A DNA stretch of 64,000 nucleotides. Origin: Colwellia sp. Arc7-D (GTDB lineage Bacteria > Pseudomonadota > Gammaproteobacteria > Enterobacterales > Alteromonadaceae). The DNA lies in contig NZ_CP028924.1 of NCBI RefSeq assembly GCF_003061515.1, positions 868,001 through 932,000 of the forward strand, in the 5' to 3' direction. Under the pieces are notes generated by a model. It did no database searches. It had not been told where the DNA came from and saw nothing but the letters and a program-made list of their open reading frames with translations. Every line of letters starts with the position of its first letter. Within the stretch, counting starts at the first letter, position 1. This document shows, in pieces, positions 27,187-37,203 of the stretch. Made by a program: the position numbers and the translations under genes.

Positions 27187-30100
27187 TTAAAGTTTATTTG
27201 AACCAAAGGATGTGGATTTATTTGTAATTTGAAAGGAAAGTAAATATTTTTGAAAATCATTTTCAGGGAGCGGTTTACTGTATAAGTAACCTTGTAATTG
27301 CTCACAACGTAAACCTGATAAAAAACTCAGCTGTTGGTTTGTTTCAACGCCCTCTGCCACAACTTGCATCCCTAGGTTGTGAGCTATAGTGACTATCGTA
27401 GCAACCATATTTCTACCTTGCTCAGAGGTTTCAATATCATCAACAAAGGCTTTGTCTATTTTTAGCGTATTTAATGGGAATTTTTTCAAGTATGCCAACG
27501 AAGAGTAACCCGTGCCAAAATCATCTAATGATAAGTGAATCCCCATCGCGCGAATTTGAAGCATAGTATCAATCGCTTTTTGAGGTGAGTCCATCACGGT
27601 ACCCTCAGTTATCTCTAACTCTAAATACTTTGCAGGCAAGCGACTTTCTTTTAACGCATCAGCAATCATTGCGACTAAATTTGGCTGAGTAAACTGCACA
27701 GCTGAGAGGTTAACTGCAACACGACCATCAAAAAGACCAGAATCTACCCATTTTTTGGTAGCAATACAGGCCTTTCGTAGTACGACTTCACCAATATCGA
27801 TTATTTGTCCTGTCTCTTCAGAAACCGGTATAAATACCACAGGACTTATGATGCCTTTTTTAGGAGTCTCAAAACGCACTAACGCTTCCATACCGGCTAT
27901 TTTCCCGGTAGTGATCTCGATTTTTGGCTGATAAAAAACCGAAAACAAATCCTCTTTTAAACCGTGTCGAATTAAACTCTCTATTTGCAGGCGTTTAACG
28001 GCGGTTTTATTCATCGAGTCACTGAAAAATTGGTACTTATTACCACCGATATTTTTAGCATGGTACATAGCGGTATCTGCATTTTTAAGCAATTCTTGTG
28101 GGGTTTTTCCATCCTCAGGGTAAAGCACAATACCAATACTACTATAAAGTACAATTTCTTGGCTTTTGAGTCTAAGTGGCAAAGCAATAGATTTTAAAAT
28201 CTCTTTCCCAATAGTTGTGATCGTGTGAATATCATTCGTGTTTTCAATAATTAAACTAAACTCATCACCACCTAAACGATAAACAGTATCAAGGTTTCTT
28301 CCTAGGCTTTTTATACGCTCAGCAACTTTACACAACAATACATCGCCAACTTCATGACCTAATGAGTCATTTACTTTTTTAAAGTTGTCTAAATCGAATA
28401 CTAGCAGCGCGTGTGGGACTTTACTCTTAACCAACTTCTGCTGGTTTGCTTGGAAATAAGCGCGATTAGGCAGGCCTGTTAGAGTGTCGGTATTTGCAAG
28501 TTTTCTTAACTCTGCTTCTGTTTGTTTGCGCTTGGTTATATCAGAGAAAACACCAACAAAGTGTGAAACATTACCACTTTCATCACGAATAATATCAATA
28601 TTTAAATCGGTTAAGTAAAGGTCACCGTTATCGCGGGTGTTTTCGATTTCACCGTGCCAACTGCCTTTGGTAATTAAGTGTTTTTTTACATTTTGGTTAA
28701 AGCTGTCCGGATAGCGTTCAAATTTGAGTAAGGTGCCACGCATTTGTAACTTACTTCTACCGGTAATTCTTTGAAAGGCTTTGTTAACATCGACGACAGT
28801 AAATTGACGATCGTAAATAACAATAGCATCAGAGATGTTTTCTATACATTTAGCAAAGAGCTTTAAGCGTTCATCAGCGCGTTTTATTTGACTAATATCT
28901 TTTAGCGTGCCAGTCATCCTGCTAGGTTTGTTTTTTTCGTCACGTTCAACAATTTTTCCGCGATCGAGTACCCAAATCCATTTTTCATCTTTATCTTTTA
29001 CACGATATGTCGCTTCAAAATGTTTACTGCTGTCTTCAAAGTGCTGGTTTAATGCTTCTCTAACACGAGGGATATCATGTTGATGGATATTAGTTTGATC
29101 AGCGCCTACATTACGTTTACCATCTTGTGGAAACTCTAATATCCCCCAGATGTTTGAACGAAATATTTTACCGCTTTTAATATTCCAATCCCACATTTCA
29201 TCACCGCTCCCCCAAAGTGATAATTTAAGACGTTCTTCACTTAGCTTTATCTGTAGATGATACAAACGCTTATGACGGACTTGTTGCAGTATATAAGCGA
29301 TGATTAGAAGTGTGAAAAGGCTATAGATCAACAGGGCACTATGAGATAACCACCAAGGTGGCATAATTGTAAGGTTAAGGTGTTTGATCTCGCTCTCTTG
29401 ACCATTTTGCAGGTCATAAGATTGAACTTCAAAAACATAGTCTCCTGAACTTAGATTAGTGTATGTAGCACGCAGGTTGTTTTTACCTGCATCTATCCAA
29501 TCTTCGTCTAAGCCAATAAGACGGTAACGGTATTTTACGTGACTCGGAAACTTAGCATTCGGTGATATAAATTCTATACTAAATTGAGATTGCTCGTGAG
29601 CTAAAGTAAGTTTATCTAAAGAATTAGGGTTGCCCTTTAGATGAAAATTGCTAATTGCATCTTTTGAAACTGGGACTTCCTTGTTTGCCACTAAAAAGTT
29701 AGAAATGTATGGTGTAGGCAAATTTTGAGTAATTCTTAAAATATCATGTGGCGTAAAAGCATGGTAGCCATTAAAGCTACCAAAATATATCACCTGCTCT
29801 TTAGATATTAATGAACTATCACTAATAAATTCATTATCATATAACTTTAGGGCTTGGTTAAAAGATTGTATAATCTTTGAATTAGGATCAATTGCATTAA
29901 TGCCTTTGTTTGTTGATACCCAAGCGTTTTCTGAGTTATCTGTTTTGATTCCAGCAATAAAATTATTTGATAAACCTGTAGCCTCATTGAAATTAACCTC
30001 TTTTAAATCCATTTTATTAAGTAACGTTATGCCTTGGTCTCTAGAGCCTAGCCAAATCCAATTTTTTGATGTTGCAATAGTGGTAATATCTTTAAAGTTA

Positions 30101-31761
30101 TTAATTTTTGATTTTAAAGTCGCTATTTTTGTGAATGTTTTCTTAATGAAATCAAATTTAATAATTTGATTACTATCACTTGATAGCCAAAGGTTACCTT
30201 CATAATCACTAGTAAAAGCAGTAAATCGAGAGAACAATTCATTTTTGTAAGTATAAAATTCGCTAACCTCTGTATTATAACTCGATAATTGACCTTTTTT
30301 GTTTATAAACCATATTTTTTCATTTGAATATAGTATTTTACTATTGTCTTGTTGAGTTGATTTGTTAGCCCATTCCTTGTGTTCTGTTAATTTATTTAGA
30401 TCAGTTTGATAGTAATATAGAGTCCCAGGTTCTGAAGGGCTTTCTGGTTCTGCCTTTAACCAAAGGTTATTTTGATTATCTGCAATAAGATGACTAAAAG
30501 GCTTTTTGTTATGGAAAGACATAGTGTTAATAACACCAGTTTTTTCAATTTTACTTAAGTTGCCATTATCGGTAGTAAACCAAATTGTGCCATCAGTTGA
30601 TTCGGCAAATGCATAAACAGCTTGTTCAGAGTTTGTATAACTAAATAAACCGTGGTTAATATTTAATTGAATTGGACTAAAAGTGTTGACTCCACCAGCG
30701 TTAGTACCTAACCATATATTCCCATCATTACTTTTATAAACCTTGTAAATGACGTTGCTAGATAGTGCATTTTTATGTTGAGCACTTTGAAATGCAGCGA
30801 CTCCGCCAGTTAAAATGTTAATGCTATTTAAGCCGTTTTCTGTACCTAGCCAAATAGCTGAATCATTAATTTTCTCAATTGAGCGGACTGTTTTAGATAA
30901 TATATCTAGATTTTTATCTGTGCTGTTTTCTGTGTAGTGTTTAACAATTTGATAATCTTTTGAAATGATAAACAGTCCGTTGTCGGTTCCTAGCCAATAT
31001 TGATTATCAATAAATTGCAAATCATAAAGCGCGTTAGCAGTTAATTTTAAGCTCCATTTATTCTGGTCACTTAATGAAACCACAAAGGACATAGTACTAT
31101 TGGTTAAAAATATGCCTTTATCATAGGTACCTAACCAGTAGTTACCTTTTTCGTCTTGAAAGATGGTTTTAATTTCTTTTAATTCATTTTCAAAACCTCG
31201 AAAACGAATACGGAAAAAATTTCTATTTTCGACATCAAACTTTTGTAAGCCTTCTTTAGTTGAGATAAATAAAGTATCTTGTTTATCTTGATAAATATCC
31301 CAAATTTCATTGTCTTTGAGTGAATTACTGTCGTTTTTGTTATACAAAAAGTTATCGAAGTTATCAAAAACTTCGTTATATCTACTCAAACCATTATTTG
31401 TTCCAATCCATAGAGTATTTTGATTATCTATAAAAAGCTTACGAATAAAGTTATCAGCAATAGAGTTTTGTTTGTTACTGTCGTGACGATAAGCAACAAA
31501 ATTTTTGCCATCGTAACGATTTAGTCCGTCTTGAGTGGCAATCCAAATAAAGCCATTTTTGTCTTGTATAATATCGTAGACATGACTCTGAGATAAACCT
31601 TCAGCTATCGAGATTCGTTCAAATTTTAAGGGATTTTGGTTAATGTTGTGATCTGAAGCTAGGGCCTTGGTATGAGGGAATAGTAAAACGATCAAAGTCA
31701 ACAGAGCGACCATCGAATAGCATTGGGGAATTAATTTATTTCTTAAAAGAAGCAAAAGCAC
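27187..31761 (-). CDS. periplasmic-propeller PAS-GGDEF-EAL sensor
   Basis: A 1524-residue inner-membrane signalling protein. A signal/anchor segment (about 15-36) is followed by a periplasmic region of repeated Reg_prop blades (about 45-690, e.g. IIQDKNGFIWIATQDGLNRY), a Y_Y_Y domain near 750-815 (YRYRLIGLDEDWIDAG), a membrane helix near 830-850, two PAS/PAC modules (about 870-1115), GGDEF (about 1125-1280) and EAL (about 1285-1515). GGDEF is intact at about 1163, with an RNLD inhibitory-site motif five residues before it. EAL residues (EALVRFE, ELEITEG, DDFGTGYSS, AEGVE) are also intact. It should both make and degrade c-di-GMP in response to an external ligand. Confidence 0.93.
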   Translation of the reverse strand: MLLLLLRNKLIPQCYSMVALLTLIVLLFPHTKALASDHNINQNPLKFERISIAEGLSQSHVYDIIQDKNGFIWIATQDGLNRYDGKNFVAYRHDSNKQNSIADNFIRKLFIDNQNTLWIGTNNGLSRYNEVFDNFDNFLYNKNDSNSLKDNEIWDIYQDKQDTLFISTKEGLQKFDVENRNFFRIRFRGFENELKEIKTIFQDEKGNYWLGTYDKGIFLTNSTMSFVVSLSDQNKWSLKLTANALYDLQFIDNQYWLGTDNGLFIISKDYQIVKHYTENSTDKNLDILSKTVRSIEKINDSAIWLGTENGLNSINILTGGVAAFQSAQHKNALSSNVIYKVYKSNDGNIWLGTNAGGVNTFSPIQLNINHGLFSYTNSEQAVYAFAESTDGTIWFTTDNGNLSKIEKTGVINTMSFHNKKPFSHLIADNQNNLWLKAEPESPSEPGTLYYYQTDLNKLTEHKEWANKSTQQDNSKILYSNEKIWFINKKGQLSSYNTEVSEFYTYKNELFSRFTAFTSDYEGNLWLSSDSNQIIKFDFIKKTFTKIATLKSKINNFKDITTIATSKNWIWLGSRDQGITLLNKMDLKEVNFNEATGLSNNFIAGIKTDNSENAWVSTNKGINAIDPNSKIIQSFNQALKLYDNEFISDSSLISKEQVIYFGSFNGYHAFTPHDILRITQNLPTPYISNFLVANKEVPVSKDAISNFHLKGNPNSLDKLTLAHEQSQFSIEFISPNAKFPSHVKYRYRLIGLDEDWIDAGKNNLRATYTNLSSGDYVFEVQSYDLQNGQESEIKHLNLTIMPPWWLSHSALLIYSLFTLLIIAYILQQVRHKRLYHLQIKLSEERLKLSLWGSGDEMWDWNIKSGKIFRSNIWGILEFPQDGKRNVGADQTNIHQHDIPRVREALNQHFEDSSKHFEATYRVKDKDEKWIWVLDRGKIVERDEKNKPSRMTGTLKDISQIKRADERLKLFAKCIENISDAIVIYDRQFTVVDVNKAFQRITGRSKLQMRGTLLKFERYPDSFNQNVKKHLITKGSWHGEIENTRDNGDLYLTDLNIDIIRDESGNVSHFVGVFSDITKRKQTEAELRKLANTDTLTGLPNRAYFQANQQKLVKSKVPHALLVFDLDNFKKVNDSLGHEVGDVLLCKVAERIKSLGRNLDTVYRLGGDEFSLIIENTNDIHTITTIGKEILKSIALPLRLKSQEIVLYSSIGIVLYPEDGKTPQELLKNADTAMYHAKNIGGNKYQFFSDSMNKTAVKRLQIESLIRHGLKEDLFSVFYQPKIEITTGKIAGMEALVRFETPKKGIISPVVFIPVSEETGQIIDIGEVVLRKACIATKKWVDSGLFDGRVAVNLSAVQFTQPNLVAMIADALKESRLPAKYLELEITEGTVMDSPQKAIDTMLQIRAMGIHLSLDDFGTGYSSLAYLKKFPLNTLKIDKAFVDDIETSEQGRNMVATIVTIAHNLGMQVVAEGVETNQQLSFLSGLRCEQLQGYLYSKPLPENDFQKYLLSFQITNKSTSFGSNKL

Positions 31762-31893
31762 AAATACAACCTTTTGGTAGTGAAACCCATATCTAATTAA
31801 TTTAACTTACTTAGATATGCCATATATTTTTATTATTTTTGGATGTCACACCCCATTTAAAATGATGTCGAGGGGTAAGTCAATCTTTGGCAC

Positions 31894-31930
31894 TTTATGA
31901 CGGGTTTTGAAGTAATTTAATCGTCATAAA
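31894..31930. other. Inverted repeat between the M16 and sensor genes
   Basis: TTTATGACG (31894-31902) and CGTCATAAA (31922-31930) pair perfectly around 19 bases, 26 bases past the M16 stop. No T-run follows, so termination is only possible. The rest of the 195-bp gap shows nothing else I can name. Confidence 0.4.
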
Positions 31931-31956
31931 AGCAATATAGTTATGTATCGGCTAGA

Positions 31957-34752
31957 TTAATATTTTCTTTGACATTTTTTCAATAAAGTTTCTTCATCGT
32001 CCTTAATGGTTAAACCTTTCGTCATTAATGCAAATTGTTCGTTGTTTTCGTAACTCAGTAATGACAAGCAATCTGTATTATCGGTGTGTTGAAAGTAAGC
32101 TTTGATAAATTCTGCTACATCTTTTATGGATAGTTTTTCAATAATTGAAATGAGCTTTTGCTTTTGGTCGAATGACGCTTCTTTATTACAGATAGCAGCC
32201 CAGTATCGTTGACTCTTAATTCTTAAATTTGAGTCTTTTTCTTGTAACTGACTAGCGAGACCAAATTGTAAATGTTGCCAATGTTCAGCAGGTAATTGAT
32301 TAATAAAATCACCAGAACGCGCTATAAAATCGTTCATTGCCGCTGTTAATGTGACAGAGTCTGTATGAGGTGACTGTATATAAAATGCTATACCAGGGTA
32401 GCGATTAATTGGAATAAAGCCAACACCGACTAAATAACCATATTGCTTTTCTGTTCGCATTTCTTGGAAAAAAATAGGAGACAATAACTGGTTGGTTAAC
32501 ATGGTCAATGCGACTGTGCGTAGATCTTTATTTGGCATGGGATAATACAGAACAGCAGCATGATCATGAGCGGGTAATGCCATTGGCAGCGTTAAAGTAC
32601 CTTTTCCTTGAATATCATTACAGGGGATTTTAACTTGATTACTATCCGACAATTTATTAACGAATACTTTTTTAATATCTGAGATAATTTTATTTGCCGA
32701 CTGTTTAGACCAATTTCCGTGTATTAGAACGTCTACCGCGGTATTTTCAAAAATCTTAGGGAGAAAACTTTTAAACTGTTTAAATTCTATTTTTTCAAGG
32801 GCACTAATTAACGTTTTGCTACTTGGGCTAGTCGGTTGCATTGAAGCGCTAAGTTTAGCAAACAGCTGTGATATAGACTTACTACTTTCTGCATTTTGCC
32901 AATGACTGAGAAGTTGTTGTTTAAATAATTCGAATTTATTAGCACAAAACTTACCTTGCATTAAGCTGGCTAATAAGCGCGGCAATAATTGTTCTTGTTT
33001 AGTGCTAATACCTGATAATTGCAGTGTTAGCCCACTTTGGTGAGAATATAAATGATAGTGAATACCCGCTAACTCTGCATCGTAATGTTCTTCAATGACA
33101 GCGTCACTATATAAATCAATAAAAAGCCTTGTCATTGCAATAGTGCTAGCATTTTCTATAACTGCAGGTGAGTCTACAGATAGGTATATATAGCCTTTTG
33201 GCGTGTTGAAGCTGGTATCATGTTTAAACCAAGCATTTAATCCATTTTGCTGATAAATATTTTCTGGTGGTTTTTGTGGAGTATTGTCTTCATCATCATC
33301 TTTAATCAGCTTTGGTTGTGCGACTATGTATGGATTTTTTTTAGGTAAAGCTAGTGTGTTTAAAGTCGCTGCTTGTTGCCAATTTTCGATGGTATGCTGA
33401 TCAATATCTTGAATAGAATAAGGTACTTGATACCATTTACTCATATTATTGTGGGGTTGGCCGGCGTTATTCTTATCGATAGAAATAATACGCATATTAC
33501 TAGCAACTAAATACCCGAGTAGGTTAGTTAGCGTTTCTTGTTTTTGGCCTTCCATAACATAGTCGCCAAAAATATAATCGTGCTCTGGGTAGTGCTGCAT
33601 GTTAATGACGAGTTGGCTAACAGAGTCAAGCGGCGATAGCTTTTCTTGATAACAAAATGATAATACTGCTAATGCTTTCTTCTCTTGGTAATATTGTTCA
33701 TTAAGTGGTGCATTTTTTAGTAAATTTAGATATGAAAATACAGTACTTATAATCTCATTGGTATTTTTCGCACCTAGTCCTGAAAGTGAGATACTAATAT
33801 TAAAATCTTTAAAGTTAGAGCCATTTATACCAGAGCCGGCCGTTAAGCCCAGAGCCCATTGCTTACTTTTTAATAATGACAATATGCTACCTGGGCCTTC
33901 ATGCCCAATTAAGTAAGCTAATATCGATTCAGGTTTTTGGCGATAATATTTATCTATGCTCGGCATAGCAAAACTAATAATGAGTTGTTGATCGTTCCTA
34001 ACCGGCTGTACTGATATCCATTTTTGTTGATGCTGCGGATAATAAAGAGGTTGGCTAATTTGAATTTTTTCAAGTCCATTTGATTGAATTTTAGAGAAAT
34101 GGTTATTCGCTAAATGTTCTAGTTCATTAATGGTTTGCGGACCTTCCAATACTAAAGTCATGAAATGCGCTTGGTAATTTTTTTCAAAAAAATTGCATAA
34201 CTCTTCGCGTAAATTATATCCTGCTTTATCAGCTAAAGTTTCACTACTGCCTACTGAAAACTTAGCAAAAGGATGAGCTTGGTTGATTGTTTCTTTATGA
34301 ACATCGTAAAGGCGGCGGATGTCATCTTTAAGTTTGAGTTTAAACTCTGCATCAATATTTTTTCGTTCTTTATTTACAAATTCTTCAGACAGTAGGGGGG
34401 CTGTAAAAAACTCACCAAATCGTTCTATTGCAGAGCCAAAGTGCTGATGGCCAATGTCGAAGAAAAAACAAGTGTGCTCTGTGGCTGTCCAAGCATTATT
34501 ACTGCCACCATGTTCATTGATAAATTTTTGATATTCGCTGCCATCTGGAAAGTTTTCTGTACCCAGAAATAACATGTGTTCAAGAAAGTGAGCTAGTCCT
34601 TGCCTATGGTTAGGATCATCGAAATGCCCAACATTAACGGCTAAGGCAGCAGCAGACTTATTTGAAGCTAAATTATGAACCAATAAAGCTCTTAAGCCAT
34701 TGCTTAACGTAATTGATTTATATTGTTTAGTGTCATTCGGGCTTATTTTCAC
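31957..34752 (-). CDS. insulinase-family (M16) zinc peptidase, pitrilysin-like
   Basis: A 931-residue M16A metallopeptidase, one chain with an active N-half and an inactive C-half. The inverted zinc motif HFLEH lies near residues 56-60 in LAHFLEHMLFLGTENFP, with the third ligand downstream in the ERKNIDAEF segment, and the FINEHGGSNNAWTATEHT substrate-groove motif between. It resembles E. coli protease III (PtrA) in length but has no signal peptide (start MKISPNDTKQYKSITL), so it is probably cytoplasmic, a difference from PtrA. It is transcribed toward the sensor gene. Confidence 0.92.
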   Translation of the reverse strand: MKISPNDTKQYKSITLSNGLRALLVHNLASNKSAAALAVNVGHFDDPNHRQGLAHFLEHMLFLGTENFPDGSEYQKFINEHGGSNNAWTATEHTCFFFDIGHQHFGSAIERFGEFFTAPLLSEEFVNKERKNIDAEFKLKLKDDIRRLYDVHKETINQAHPFAKFSVGSSETLADKAGYNLREELCNFFEKNYQAHFMTLVLEGPQTINELEHLANNHFSKIQSNGLEKIQISQPLYYPQHQQKWISVQPVRNDQQLIISFAMPSIDKYYRQKPESILAYLIGHEGPGSILSLLKSKQWALGLTAGSGINGSNFKDFNISISLSGLGAKNTNEIISTVFSYLNLLKNAPLNEQYYQEKKALAVLSFCYQEKLSPLDSVSQLVINMQHYPEHDYIFGDYVMEGQKQETLTNLLGYLVASNMRIISIDKNNAGQPHNNMSKWYQVPYSIQDIDQHTIENWQQAATLNTLALPKKNPYIVAQPKLIKDDDEDNTPQKPPENIYQQNGLNAWFKHDTSFNTPKGYIYLSVDSPAVIENASTIAMTRLFIDLYSDAVIEEHYDAELAGIHYHLYSHQSGLTLQLSGISTKQEQLLPRLLASLMQGKFCANKFELFKQQLLSHWQNAESSKSISQLFAKLSASMQPTSPSSKTLISALEKIEFKQFKSFLPKIFENTAVDVLIHGNWSKQSANKIISDIKKVFVNKLSDSNQVKIPCNDIQGKGTLTLPMALPAHDHAAVLYYPMPNKDLRTVALTMLTNQLLSPIFFQEMRTEKQYGYLVGVGFIPINRYPGIAFYIQSPHTDSVTLTAAMNDFIARSGDFINQLPAEHWQHLQFGLASQLQEKDSNLRIKSQRYWAAICNKEASFDQKQKLISIIEKLSIKDVAEFIKAYFQHTDNTDCLSLLSYENNEQFALMTKGLTIKDDEETLLKKCQRKY

Positions 34753-34956
34753 TTTCGCTCCCGCACAGTTTAACTACAGCAGGGCTTTGCTATAGTTTAT
34801 GTATACTATTTTTTTATCGTTCTAAATTACATTAAGGAATAAGGTGAGTCCATTTTATTCTTAACAGATGTTATAAAAATATAAACAATTACTTTACTAT
34901 AGCGCCAATTCTTAAGATATATACCTAATGAGTCTTTAACGCTATATAGTTAGTGT

Positions 34957-35017
34957 TAAAATACAGAGGGTATTTTAGTCTCACTAACTGAAAAGTGTTC
35001 ACATTGCTTATGTGAAC
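34957..35017 (+). promoter_or_regulatory. Two tandem hairpins upstream of sixA
   Basis: Hairpin 1: TAAAATAC (34957-34964) with GTATTTTA (34970-34977), 5-nt loop. Hairpin 2: GTTCACAT (34997-35004) with ATGTGAAC (35010-35017), 5-nt loop. Both are perfect 8-bp stems with equal loops, and hairpin 2 ends 25 bases before the sixA start. They may be two operators or a structured leader. The rest of this 290-bp gap (34753-35042) shows no gene. Confidence 0.5.
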
Positions 35018-35042
35018 TATACATTGTGTTAATAAGGTGTTT

Positions 35043-35528
35043 ATGCAAATTTTTGTTATGCGTCATGGTCAAGCTGAAATGGTTGCTCCTAGCGATGAAC
35101 AACGACCGCTGACTGAAACCGGCATTAAAGAAGCTAAATTTATTGGCCAATGGTTATTAAAAAACAACACAATATTTGATTGTGTATTTGTTAGCCCCTA
35201 TGTAAGAGCACAACAAACAGCTGATGCATTGATAGGTGAATTTAATGATGTGGTTAAAAGAAAAACTTTAGGCATTATTACCCCAGAAGATAGTGCGAAA
35301 GACGTGCATGATTATTTAGATGCTGTTTGTGTAGAAGAGCAATACCAAAATATATTACTTGTGTCGCATATGCCGTTAGTAAGCTATTTGGTTGCTGAAC
35401 TGACAACCGATCACGCCATGCCTATGTTTCAAACCGCCTCAGTAGCGCAAATTGAATATAGTGTAGATAAAATGTCTGGTGAGTTGGTTAATATCGTTTC
35501 ACCAAATGATTTTAAACGAGCGCTTTAA
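35043..35528 (+). CDS. sixA: phosphohistidine phosphatase SixA
   Basis: A 161-residue histidine phosphatase-superfamily enzyme, dephosphorylating phosphohistidine on HPt domains or PTS proteins. RHG is at residues 7-9 in MQIFVMRHGQAEM; the second catalytic His is in LLVSHMPLVSYL near residue 108. ATG 35043 follows AAGG at 35034-35037; a GTG at 35037 would add two residues. Standalone, divergent from the M16 gene. Confidence 0.92.
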   Translation: MQIFVMRHGQAEMVAPSDEQRPLTETGIKEAKFIGQWLLKNNTIFDCVFVSPYVRAQQTADALIGEFNDVVKRKTLGIITPEDSAKDVHDYLDAVCVEEQYQNILLVSHMPLVSYLVAELTTDHAMPMFQTASVAQIEYSVDKMSGELVNIVSPNDFKRAL

Positions 35529-35551
35529 TTGTTTTTTATTTATTGGCCAGT

Positions 35552-36094
35552 TTAATCTCTAATAAATTTATCTTTTAGTTCGACTAAAACCAGTATTGCG
35601 CCATTGCCGCCCCATTCGAGTGGCGCTTGATGGAAGGCCATTACATCGGGGTGTTGCACTAACCAATGCGGTACTTTATTTTTTAATACGCGCCCCCCTA
35701 AGCCATGAACGATACAAACACACTGTGCATGTTCTTTATCGCAAGCGGCAAGTAATGCCGCTATTTCACGCTTTGACTGGTGTTGGTCAAGGCCATGTAA
35801 ATCTAAAATCAAATCAGGACTATATTGGCCGCGTCGTAAATTTTTAGCTTCAAAACTGTCTACACCTTCACGCACGTATTTAACAGGCCCATTAGTATTT
35901 AAATTAGGTTCAAATTCATCTGAAAAGTGAAATTCTGCAAGGGCTTTGTTGTGTTTTTGTTTTGTTAAAGTGGTTTTCTGCTTGATGGTTCTTTTTACCG
36001 GGTGTACCCTATCTTGTACCATAGGCTTTACCTTGCCTATAGCATCTTTAAATAACTTTTTTTCATCCGCATTTAGCGCGTCTTTAAATTTCAT
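35552..36094 (-). CDS. smrB: Smr-domain endonuclease SmrB
   Basis: A 180-residue protein: basic N-terminal part (about 1-85) and a C-terminal Smr domain (about 92-178) with LDLHGLDQHQSKREIAALL, then CVCIVHGLGGRVLKNKVPHWL. SmrB in E. coli cuts mRNA between collided ribosomes. The DLHG and HGxG motifs are both intact. A G6 tract in this gene (35693-35698 on the plus strand as C6) is in frame. It is divergent from prmB, the typical gammaproteobacterial arrangement. Confidence 0.93.
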   Translation of the reverse strand: MKFKDALNADEKKLFKDAIGKVKPMVQDRVHPVKRTIKQKTTLTKQKHNKALAEFHFSDEFEPNLNTNGPVKYVREGVDSFEAKNLRRGQYSPDLILDLHGLDQHQSKREIAALLAACDKEHAQCVCIVHGLGGRVLKNKVPHWLVQHPDVMAFHQAPLEWGGNGAILVLVELKDKFIRD

Positions 36095-36178
36095 GTGCGA
36101 AGTCTAAAAACATCGACGAACAATAACAAGTGAAAGTATAATAAATATATGCATTACGATGATCATCCCGAGGAAAGC

Positions 36179-37102
36179 GTGGAAATAATAAACTTTACAG
36201 AGGTAAGTGAACAATTGCATACCGTTAATGACTATGTGCGTTTTGGTGCTAGTCGGTTTAATCAGGCTGATTTATATTTTGGCCACGGTACAAACAACGC
36301 GTGGCATGAAGCACTTACGTTAGTTATGCATGAACTGGCTTTGCCTCAAGAGTTAGCTAACGAATTAATGCAGTGTCGTTTAGTCTCATCAGAGCGAGTG
36401 GCTATTTTACAGTTATTTGAACGCAGAATTGTAGAAGGGTTACCGGCAGCGTATTTAACTAATCAAGCAATGTTTTGTGGCTTACCTTTTTATGTTGATG
36501 AACGGGTACTTGTGCCACGTTCACCCATAGGTGAATTAATTGAGCAGAGTTTTACCGGCTTAATTGAACAATCGCCAAACCGAATTTTAGATTTATGTAC
36601 AGGCAGTGGTTGTATTGCTATTGCCTGCGCTGTCGCTTTTCCAGAAGCTGAAGTTGATGCAGTTGATCTTTCTATTGATGCACTGAATGTGGCACAAATC
36701 AACATTGATGGCCATGGATTATCAGCACAAGTTATTCCAATTCAATCTGATGTTTTTTCTGGGGTTAAAGGGCAAAGCTATGATTTAATAGTGACAAATC
36801 CGCCGTATGTAGATCAAGAAGATGTTGACTCATTACCGCAAGAGTATTTGCATGAGCCTGTAATGGGGTTAGGTAGCGGTTTTGACGGTTTAGATATCGT
36901 AAGACAAATTTTAGCGCAAGCGGCAAGTCACCTTAATGAAAACGGTGTATTAATTTGCGAAGTGGGTAATTCACAAATTCATTTAACGGCAGCTTTTCCA
37001 ACCGTACCATTTCAATGGTTGGAGTTCGAGCGAGGCGGTCATGGTGTGTTTAGATTAACGAAAGCACAATTAGAAAGTCATCAGCAAGATTTTGAGCAAT
37101 AA
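36179..37102 (+). CDS. prmB: ribosomal protein L3 N5-glutamine methyltransferase PrmB
   Basis: SAM-dependent methyltransferase that modifies Gln in ribosomal protein L3. The 307-residue protein carries the SAM site LDLCTGSGCIAIA near 143 and the NPPY motif near 206. I chose GTG 36179, preceded by GAGGA, because the distance to SRFNQADLYFGHGTNNAW then equals that in E. coli PrmB; an in-frame ATG at 36149 would add ten residues with a poor ribosome site. It lies before aroC, as in many relatives. Confidence 0.93.
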   Translation: MEIINFTEVSEQLHTVNDYVRFGASRFNQADLYFGHGTNNAWHEALTLVMHELALPQELANELMQCRLVSSERVAILQLFERRIVEGLPAAYLTNQAMFCGLPFYVDERVLVPRSPIGELIEQSFTGLIEQSPNRILDLCTGSGCIAIACAVAFPEAEVDAVDLSIDALNVAQINIDGHGLSAQVIPIQSDVFSGVKGQSYDLIVTNPPYVDQEDVDSLPQEYLHEPVMGLGSGFDGLDIVRQILAQAASHLNENGVLICEVGNSQIHLTAAFPTVPFQWLEFERGGHGVFRLTKAQLESHQQDFEQ

Positions 37103-37203
37103 TTAATTAAACTAGCCAGATTGGTACATTTCTGGTGGGTACTTTGATACTAATATTCATTGGAACACTGGTATCTCATCATATTTAACAGGTAATATTT
37201 ATT

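Noticed and set aside
34997-35017. CRP site upstream of sixA
   Set aside because: TCACA and TGTGA are in the opposite order to a CRP site, so it is only a hairpin.
36149-36178. prmB start at ATG 36149
   Set aside because: Weak ribosome site; GTG 36179 has GAGGA and gives an N-terminus colinear with E. coli PrmB.
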